From: Apricaphanius iberus
Lineage: Eukaryota; Chordata; Actinopteri; Cyprinodontiformes; Aphaniidae
Direction of reading: 5' to 3'
Length of the DNA: 64,000 bases
Assembly (NCBI GenBank): GCA_028564705.1
Contig: JAPXFQ010002755.1
Span: 868,001-932,000, forward strand
Position numbers and translations under genes: made by a program. Below the pieces are notes generated by a model, which worked only from the letters and a program-made list of their open reading frames with translations, had not been told where the DNA came from and did no database searches. Positions 57,386 to 64,000 of the stretch are shown one piece after another; position 1 is the first letter of the stretch, and every line of letters starts with the position of its first letter.

Positions 57386-60239
57386 TCTTTTATGTTATGA
57401 TTAACCTGGGATGTATACATGCAGAGGAATATGGTTTATTAACCTCATTTTCTGGTTGTCTTATCGCGATTAAAGGTAGGCCACTTTGGTTCGACTTCAG
57501 CCGGACGAAAGATTTGCATTTCAAGGAAATTATTAGATCTTCTTTTACTGCATGTAAACCCACTGAAACACACTGACTGTTTTTTGTTATTTTTGTTTGT
57601 TTGTTTGCTGTGGGTTTGGTGCTACGCTCTGGCTGGGAGGTTTACTGCCAGCACACGCCAGTCAGTGTAGTCACCAACATCTAGGCTTCTAGCCGGTAAA
57701 ATCAAAGAGTCCTAGATTGATATAGTTTGGTAATCAGGTAAAAATGATAAGATTAAACTCACAAATTAGGCTTTACTGGCAGTTATGAATAAGGCCTGAT
57801 TTCATGAGACAATGTCACATACTCAGAACAGCTGAACAGCACTTTATGAACACACTTCACGTTGATGAGACATGTCATAATCTAATATTGTGAAATCTCA
57901 AGCAATATTAAAGGTCAAAGTCCTAAATCTAAACCAAAGAAAACACAAAAACCAAAATAAACAAGGTGAAGCCAGCTTGTTTAAGCAACACAGGACTTTA
58001 ATACAGTGTAATATTAGCTTTTTTTATTGTGTATAACAGAATTTTCCTATTTTAGTTTGATTATCTCAATATACATTAGTGCTGGTAAACTAGACCACCC
58101 CCCGGCAATTTAATGTGTGTTTATTAGCCACGGTTGAATTAACACAGCAAATGAGGCAGTCAGAACACTTCCTCAGAGTAGATGGCATAATCTTCCCAAT
58201 CATAGGATCCTCAACCAGCTGCCTCTCACATTTAAATGTGTTACAAGCAAGGAAGCCAATCGCTCACATCCAAACCCCAGCTAACCAGTGCAAGCACCTA
58301 ATCAGATACCGTGTTAGCAGACTAGACCAGAGCCTACTGCTGGAGTGCAACTCTTGTGCCCGCATCAATAATCTCTCTCCAGAGAACCATTTGCCTGGAT
58401 AAATATTGGTTTTTGCGTTGGCCCCTGTAATGGCAGCATGTGCAGGCGACGGGGGCCCCGTAAGTGACTAAGTGAGGGTGTCTGTCATGCCTTTGGCAGG
58501 CTTGGCGTGGGAGTCATTGGCACATCGTGGGGTCTCTCCAACGCTCATTTGAATTCGCTCGTCCCCAATCATGCCACTACACTCAGTGTACACACTCCAC
58601 TCGCGCGCTACTCCCACTACCTGTTTGGGCGCAGCGCTCTCATTTGCATGAAATAAGATGGAAATGGAGCCCTTATTTATGCCAACAGAAATGGAGTGTG
58701 TTATTAAGGGCACTATTGTGCAAAAGAGACGGCAGCGGTAAGAATACATTACAGAGGCTATTTCTGGAGTGGCTCGAGTCACACAGAGGGTAATGCTTTA
58801 CAGGTCTCTGATGACTTCTGCTGTCTGAGCTCCAACACAGTAGCAACGTGTGTATGCTTATGTGCATTCTGCTGTAAATGTGTGCATGAGTCTGCATATG
58901 TGTGTGTGTGTGTGGGGGGGGTGCTTCGGGATAATGCCTGTATTTGATTGTTTGCCTGTGTGCTCAGTTTTCTACATTGCCTATACCTGCATGTGTGTAC
59001 GCGTGTGTTCGTTTCTTTCTACGTCCTCACACCCGGTCAATTTAACGCCAGGATTTGATCCTTTGTATATTGGCCGATGGATAGCCATTCCTCTGATTGA
59101 CGGCTCGGCTTTCATAGTGACTTCATTGTAAGTCTGCTTGTGTGTTGCAGACTGGACAGAAGGGAAGCAGTTCTTCATTTCTGTCAGTCAGGCAGCGACG
59201 CACCGCTTCAGTGTGCTCACTGGGACTTTTGAGTTTTTAGGCTGAAATCAGAAGAAATCAGAAGAAAATAAGCGTATTGTGGGATTTTCAGCCCAGTATT
59301 TTTGTTTTATTTATTTACTTGTTTGTTTTCCGCAAGATAAAAGTTGTAAAATGCACAATAATGTCAGTCATGAAGAAAAAGCAGTTTTTATCCAGTAGTT
59401 GCAATGTTTTGACTGAATTGATCAAAATGCTCTTTTGCTTTTTTTATTGATCTTTAATCACATTTTGTGTCAGAAAAGAAAACAAAAGAAAAAAAGCCTC
59501 TCCATTTTCAGTTTTGTCAGCTTGTGATTATTGTTCCACAAAATTAAGGAATGAAATGTAATCTATTTTTACCTAGATCAGATTGCTCTCCACAAACTCA
59601 ATAGACATCACTTCACTAACCGCACCATTTCTTTTTTTTTTTTAACATAAAATGTCATCTTCATTAAGAAACGTGTCGTCCTTCCAGCATGAGGTAAAAA
59701 ACACCAACATTTTGAAATGAAAGTTTAATAAATTGCCTTATCGTTTTTTTCAAAATTAACCACAAAACGTCGCCGACTTTTGATTAATCTTTTACTTAAC
59801 AGTTTCCTTTATGAAATAGATTGAACTCATAGTTCAATACTTTGCTTCAGCTTTTTCTGAAGGAATCATTTTTCTGAGCAATTTGCTGAAGATGACTCAG
59901 GTTTGTAAATTTTCTGATCTTTCCAACAATGTTTGATATAATTAAAAATGGGGTTTCAGGGCCATTTGATTTCTTTTTCTTTTTAGCTTTATGTTCTGTT
60001 ATAATGCTGCTGGTTGAAACATGACCAGGACTGAGCTCTCTGACTCTGATAAGAATGTAAACAGGAGTCTTCCCTGCACATATTTAAGGCTCCCTGTGCC
60101 AAATTCAGTAAATAAGTCCCCCCCCCCCCAAAAAAAAAAAAAAAAACAGAACTTCACATTTTGCAGTAGGCATGGTGTTCTTTTCCTGAACAGGATAATT
60201 TTTTCTTCTGCAAAAATAGAGGTAATGTTAGTGTTCAAA
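57386..60239. other. no gene recognised
   Basis: Intronic or intergenic DNA. 58430-58790 is somewhat GC-richer and without obvious repeats, so it could be a conserved non-coding element, but nothing in it can be named. (TG)n lies at 58896-58915. Confidence 0.35.
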
Positions 60240-60365
60240 ATCTTGAGTTGTTTTTCGTTCGTCCATGTCTGGCAGATGCCTTTGGGCTTCTTAACATGTG
60301 ATCTTGCTGGATTGTAGTCAGAAGATAAATGTGCTGACCTTGGTCTTCACCTTCAGTGGTTTTGG

Positions 60366-60900
60366 ATGCTTCCCTTGCTCTGTTTCTATGTTCCAGGTTG
60401 ATCCATCTGATCAGTCTTGGCTCCTTCTGCTTCTATGTCCAGGGTGGTTGGTTCCACTCCCATGAACCTTACACTGTTTAAAAAACTGGCAGCTGTGGAA
60501 CATGAAACTGTGTAGAGATGGCCTTTTAGTATTTTACAGGTAAGTCTATAATCATCTTTGTAGGCTTCCCATTTTTCTCTTCTGTGATCCATTTTGCACT
60601 ACACCAAACGAAACCAAAATCTTGATGGTACTTAGGCGTACCATAGCTTTGGAGGAGCTGCAGAGATCCAAAGCTTAGGTAAGCAATTTTGTTGTCATTC
60701 CAACAAGTAGTTGTTAAATTTGTGCATGGTCTTTGTGGGAAAATGGTGAGAAGAAGACAAAGAAACCCGTGTAAGAAGGGTCCTAATCAGGTGATACCGA
60801 AGGTACATTTTTAAAAGAAATAACTCCCTCCAAAAGGAAAAAAAAAACATGGTGGGGGCAGAATCATGTTGAGGTAATACTGTTTCCAGCTGGGACATGT
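60366..60900 (-). mobile_element. Tc1-like relic(s)
   Basis: The plus strand GTCCAGGGTGGTTGGTTCCA ... CCCATGAACC mirrors GTCCAGGGAGGTTGGCTACA ... CCCATGGATCG of the Tc1 copy at 39.3 kb. The minus-strand frame 60592-60386 reads VSCSTAASFLNSVRFMGVEP, the diverged equivalent of VSVTTAAHVIQ-x-CTIHGTV. Further on, GAGGAGCTGCAGAGATCC (60650) and AACATGGTGGGGGCAGAATC (60848) are landmarks of a second Tc1 family. Confidence 0.65.
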
Positions 60901-61018
60901 AAGCAGACAGAAACTTTGATGGAGATTAATACAGGTCAATGCCAGCAGGCCTACCCTAGAGTTAAAATGAATTATAAGCAATTATATATATATATAGCTT
61001 ATCAGATTTGCATTAAAA

Positions 61019-61019
<1 letters not shown>

Positions 61020-61056
<37 letters not shown>
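61020..61056. repeat. (TA)n microsatellite
   Basis: TA repeat; a shorter one lies at 60984-60995. Confidence 0.9.
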
Positions 61057-61058
<2 letters not shown>

Positions 61059-61530
61059 GCATGTGTATTTGAAGGTACAAACAACTTTCAGATTTTGTTG
61101 TTTGTAGCAAGTCTCTGAACCATGCATCCTTTTCTCCCACCTCACAAATATATGCTTCTTTGTGATGTTAGAAGCATATAAAATCCCAGTAAGACGCAGT
61201 GATATTTGTTGACGACGGATTGCTCAACAATCTCAGGACCGTAATAATGGCTAAAATATGCACGTTTGCATGTGAATTTGTTATCCTTTTCAGCTTTTCA
61301 CAGCAACTCTCCCTGTGATGAAGACGTACTGTCAGACTTTCTCGTGAACTGAGGCCTTGCTTTTTCCAAGCTATAGTTTCTTTGTTTCTTTTACGGTCCT
61401 TGTAATGGAGATTATTAGCATGTGCGCTGTAACTTGTGAGCTAGTCTCATCGGTTGTGGTGAAGGGTGGCCATTTCAGAATGTTAAAATAAGAAATGTGG
61501 GGGTAAAACAGTCCCCCATTAACTGGAAAT

Positions 61531-61548
61531 CCCCCCCCCCCCCCCCCC
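61531..61548 (+). repeat. uninterrupted run of 18 C
   Basis: Homopolymer C tract. Same length as the G run at 11796, probably unstable. Confidence 0.9.
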
Positions 61549-62973
61549 AAGAGCTAAATTGGTGCAAATAGGATTGTTCCCTCTCTATCAAAGATATATG
61601 GAATGTTGCGTTGCTGATGGCTTCAGTAAAAGCTCCAGCCAGGCAGGCATATAGATATAACACATCTGCGCAGGCACTGCATCTAACCGCTGGGCTGTGT
61701 AACTAGCCTTATGCCGCATTTGTCAAATGCCGTGTTTTCCTGTGTGCATGTTAGTGTGTGTAGATGTGTGTATGTGCGTAGATGTGCTTATCTGGAAGGA
61801 TTTAAGAGATGGAAACAAAACAGAGAGAAAGCCAACCAAGTCAAAAGAAAGAGAGAGGAAAAAGGAAAAAAAAAAAAGAGAGCAAAAATCACAAATGAAA
61901 GCAACTGATGTCAAGGCCAGTGTGGTCCCATAACTTCTCCGTGCAACCAGAGGTCAAACTGGGGTCAAGTTCTATTGATTTCCATCCCGCCGTGGTAGCA
62001 GTATTTCTTACTACTAATAGAAAGAGCCAGCCTTTAGCAGCTTTCGATCTCATTTGTTAGCAACAATACTTCGCTAGATTCCCACTTTACCTCTGAATAT
62101 AAAGCACCTCAAACTGTCTGATATCAGTAGCAGCTTTATATTGTGAAACAATGACTAAAAGATAACGGGAACATTTCGGTGCATGATTTAGTTTGCATCT
62201 GTTTATCTCTGTGCTCTCGTCACACACTTGCAGAGCTGTGTGTATTTTCACTGTATATGTTTGTGTGGATAAAGGCTTATCTTTTGCATTTACTTTACTT
62301 GGCTCTCAGTGTGTGTGTGTGTGTGTGGTTATACACCTATATCAGCGTGTTGCTGGCATGCAGTGATGGATCACAGCAGTTCCCTGTTTACCTAGCCTCA
62401 TGATTTCCTGTGCGCGCGTGTAACAAGTGGAGTTTGGCAGGATTAATGAGCACACAGCTTGCTGAATGGGTGTTTGGCTCTGCAAAGCACTCCATCATGG
62501 CCTGATGTTGCTACCATATTCCTCACAAATACTTACAAACGCACACACACTCTATCGTGTACTCTTCAATTCACCACTTATTCCTGCTCTTAATTACACG
62601 TACTCACCCAAGTCCCATTAAGCAGCACCCCCCCCCCCCAGTGGTAAATAAATATTAAAGTGTCCACATTGCTCACAGAGTGTTGTGTTTAAAAGTAGTC
62701 CCTTTCATGTGGCATGTGGGAGGTAAATTGTTCCGACCCGTTTGCTCCTGAGGTGCATTGAGGTGGAAATGAAGAGTTTATAGTCTGACTTGTATACCAA
62801 GAAATGTTTACTATTTAAATAATAACACCCTGTAAATAATACCTTTGCCAATAAAACAAATTCATTTTACAAAATATATTAATCTTTTGGCAAATGAAAT
62901 ACTTCAGGTATGTTTTAAGGGATGTCAGTTGTGTGTTGAGGGAACAACCTCTCTTGTGAGAGTTCTGACAAGA
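61549..62973. other. no gene recognised
   Basis: Contains (TG)n near 62310-62325, a C10 run near 62629 and an A/G-rich patch near 61850-61880. No exon supported. Confidence 0.4.
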
Positions 62974-63070
62974 GAGAGGGTTGTCCCGATACAAAAATGT
63001 CAAAAACCGAAATGATGAACAAAAAAAATTATGATTTTTCAAACCCGTTACAATATTTTTTTGAAGGTAC
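62974..63070. mobile_element. hAT-like terminal fragment
   Basis: AGGGTTGTCCCGATACAAAA followed by AAACCGAAATG resembles the start of a fish hAT family (AGGG-x-TGTCCCGATAC). The partner end is not visible. Confidence 0.4.
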
Positions 63071-63284
63071 AAAGCGTTTGTTATTATTCAGGAGCAAAAT
63101 ATATAATTAAATAATCTATTTTAACTGCCTTAAATCGAGCTTAACAATTAGTTTGAAAAAGAATTGAAGTTAAAAATGTCACTTTATGGAAAACACTGGA
63201 GAAGATACCACTCAGCATAAATGTGAATGACCTTTTATCGAAAGGTGTACCTTTGATTGATTTTTTTCGGGTATGTTATTTTTT

Positions 63285-63400
63285 TAGAGATGCAACGATA
63301 CCGATAGTGGTATTGGGTATCAGGCAGATACTCTTCTAAGGTACTTGTGCTCGTCAAAGTCAACGTACACTATAAACTGAAACTATTATAACTCCAAATA
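63285..63400 (+). mobile_element. hAT-like left end, probably running on
   Basis: TAGAGATGCAACGATACCGA and GTGGTATTGGGTATCAGGCA resemble a hAT terminus. The right end is not identifiable before the window ends. Confidence 0.45.
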
Positions 63401-63744
63401 TAAAGTTTGTTTTTTACTGTACCAGAAACTTTTAGACCGACAAAAATCTGTCATTGTGCTGTCCTTGTCCATGGAGCTTATATTTAGACAGATGCAGTGG
63501 TGGCCATGCCTTTCACCCTCTTGGGCTACATTTCTACCCTACTTATTCCAAACTAAATTAATAAACCTGATCATAACAGTAATACGATACAACGGCTCAA
63601 GAAACATTATAGAATGATACGTACAGATTACATCACCAGCTGGTCAAGGGACACTTAATATCTAAAGCATTTCAAATCAGAAAGCTGACATTCACAATTA
63701 ACAGTAGGAAACTAAGATTACAGATACGGACAATTTGAAAAGAC

Positions 63745-63985
63745 TCGCAATGAAAAAAAGATGAAAGAGTGAAAACTTGACTGTGAGTTTTTTTTTTATG
63801 CATATATTTTGAGTTTCATTGAAAATATTTTCCATTCTTGTCTAACTTTCAATTAAAAAAATTGATTTCAGATTCAAAATTAAGATTTACAGTTACAATT
63901 ACATTTTTCAATGCAAATTGTTATTTTCAGTGCCAATATTTCTTTTCAGTTTCATTTCAAGCTGATATCGTTGTGATCCAATACG
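63745..63985 (+). mobile_element. second, partial copy of the 36.2-kb MITE
   Basis: AATGCATATATTTTGAGTT-type, TTCAGATTCAAAATTAAGAT and GCCAATATTTCTTTTCAGTT words occur in the same order as in 36490-36680. Only the right half is present and the terminal TTATAACCCC is mutated (GTTGTGATCCAAT). Confidence 0.7.
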
Positions 63986-64000
63986 TTTACCCCATGGAGG

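Noticed and set aside
58115..58402. 95-codon ORF in a GC-richer area
   Set aside because: No recognisable motif, atypical codon pattern and no splice context I could support.

Overview
The window looks like non-coding, repeat-dense euchromatin from a teleost fish. The mix of old and young Tc1-like transposons, hAT elements, an L2-type LINE, a DIRS-type tyrosine-recombinase retrotransposon, a tRNA-derived SINE with an ATCC-repeat tail and long (TA)n tracts is typical of ray-finned fish. There is no operon structure and no rRNA, tRNA or CRISPR signal. Host coding sequence is very sparse. Three short plus-strand exons (13733-13814, 21757-21860, 31307-31412) keep one open frame across their splice phases and encode part of a kexin/furin-type (S8B) proprotein convertase: the end of the propeptide with a dibasic R-D-K-R site, the FNDPLWPIQW start of the catalytic domain, and the strand with the catalytic Asp (IIDDG). 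The rest of the gene is not visible, so I read most of the window as 5'-flank or introns of one large gene.

Layout. 0.9-2.5 kb: a palindromic AT-rich MITE split by an internally deleted Tc1 copy. 5.3-9.8 kb: a complete, young, minus-strand LTR retroelement (TSD CATAT, LTRs 335/328 bp) with no pol. It carries one nearly element-long reading frame built from 42-bp and 30-bp tandem repeats, and is the most unusual object here. 9.9-10.6 kb: the 3' end of an L2-type LINE. 10.87-11.2 kb: an unrecognised coding-like fragment with a poly(A) signal. 16.5-19.7 kb: three nested insertions, a long-TIR foldback element containing a hAT element (8-bp TSD CTTATAAA), which contains a SINE (12-bp TSD). 22.9-24.1 kb: a MITE studded with AGTATACT palindromes. 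25.5-25.8 kb: a GC/CpG-rich island inside an intron. 26.6-27.2 and 30.1-30.8 kb: hAT-type MITEs.

32.9-41 kb is a Tc1 graveyard. It includes a Tc1 relic split by a 1-kb hAT element and a full-length but dead Tc1 copy that shares its disabling lesions with the copy at 1.1 kb. 41-45.9 kb is a second nest: hAT sequence around a hAT element (TSD CTTGCAGC) that contains a DIRS-type element with inverted terminal repeats, an internal complementary region, gag and the tyrosine-recombinase end but no reverse transcriptase. 46-64 kb is mostly unannotatable intron or intergenic DNA with Tc1, hAT and LINE fragments, a second young SINE at 54 kb, a perfect 19-bp-arm hairpin at 57.35 kb, and simple repeats.

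No database search was possible. Family names rest on remembered motifs, and boundaries on target-site duplications and terminal repeats read directly from the sequence.
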